Text below: more notes on this DNA, generated by a model
Database searches by the model: none
Told to the model about the DNA's origin: nothing
Seen by the model: only the letters and a program-made list of their open reading frames with translations
How positions within the stretch are numbered: position 1 is the first letter of the stretch
From: Asterias amurensis
Taxonomy: Eukaryota > Echinodermata > Asteroidea > Forcipulatida > Asteriidae
Length of the DNA stretch: 64,000 bases
Direction of reading: 5' to 3'
NCBI RefSeq assembly: GCF_032118995.1
Contig: NC_092663.1
Location: 3,658,001 to 3,722,000, forward strand
DNA letters: not shown here

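Larger units (their letters stand above)
41001..64000 (-). repeat. Right tandem array, about 4.84 kb unit, 4.75 copies
   Basis: Measured from one EQL donor site to the next, units begin at 41,001, 45,839, 50,676, 55,525 and 60,379, giving lengths 4,838, 4,837, 4,849 and 4,854. Exons and introns are both nearly identical. Each unit codes for about 743 residues: EQL, DPL, EPL and EPM discoidin-like domains plus nine linker exons. The last unit is cut by the window edge before its EPM exon. Units 3-5 share a small insertion near 52,566, 57,415 and 62,269, and units 4-5 share another change near 58,771 and 63,626, so the array grew stepwise. Confidence 0.95.

Overview
This window looks like one stretch of a single giant, intron-rich animal gene on the minus strand. 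No start codon, stop codon, promoter or poly(A) site of the gene is visible. The exons I can place run from about 63,929 down to 30, and every splice junction I worked out by hand keeps the reading frame. By my own addition they carry roughly 29.8 kb of coding sequence, about 9,900 residues, with both ends open. The product reads as a secreted, mucin-like adhesive or matrix protein. It has tandem discoidin-like (F5/8 type C-like) domains, each with one Cys near the start (G-Y-C) and one at the end (L-G-C), joined by short Thr/Ser/Pro-rich linkers. A Cys-rich block of VWC-like and TIL-like modules lies in the middle.

Layout in transcript order (right to left). (1) 64,000-41,001: the right array, units of about 4.84 kb repeated four and three-quarter times. 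Each unit encodes four different discoidin-like domains (here EPM, EPL, DPL, EQL, after the residues following the first Cys) and nine Thr-rich linker exons. (2) 40,877-33,441: unduplicated middle, with two extra linker exons, a linker fused to the start of a VWC module, four VWC-like modules, two TIL-like modules and further linkers. Its introns hold tRNA-derived SINEs and a palindromic MITE family. (3) 32,963-30,573: a diverged founder-like unit (A-14/B-14). (4) 29,583-1: the left array, thirteen further A+B domain pairs. Spacing is either about 2.07 kb (one-exon linker) or about 2.82 kb (three-exon linker), partly alternating to give a 4.89 kb higher-order repeat.

Organism: spliced genes, AT-rich introns, SINEs with tRNA A and B boxes, and discoidin + VWC + TIL architecture indicate a marine invertebrate. 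I favour an echinoderm, possibly a sea star, because the combination recalls hemocytin-like proteins and the sea star footprint adhesive Sfp1, and because the 39 kb MITE resembles repeats I associate with echinoderm genomes. That is inference from memory, not a search result.

All linker exons and all whole domains are bounded by phase-1 introns, so modules can be duplicated without breaking the frame. The array interiors are almost identical including introns, while the edge units (A-13, A-14/B-14 and the left edge of unit R1) are diverged or rearranged. That is the pattern expected from unequal crossing-over and gene conversion. Copy number in such a region also depends on assembly quality.
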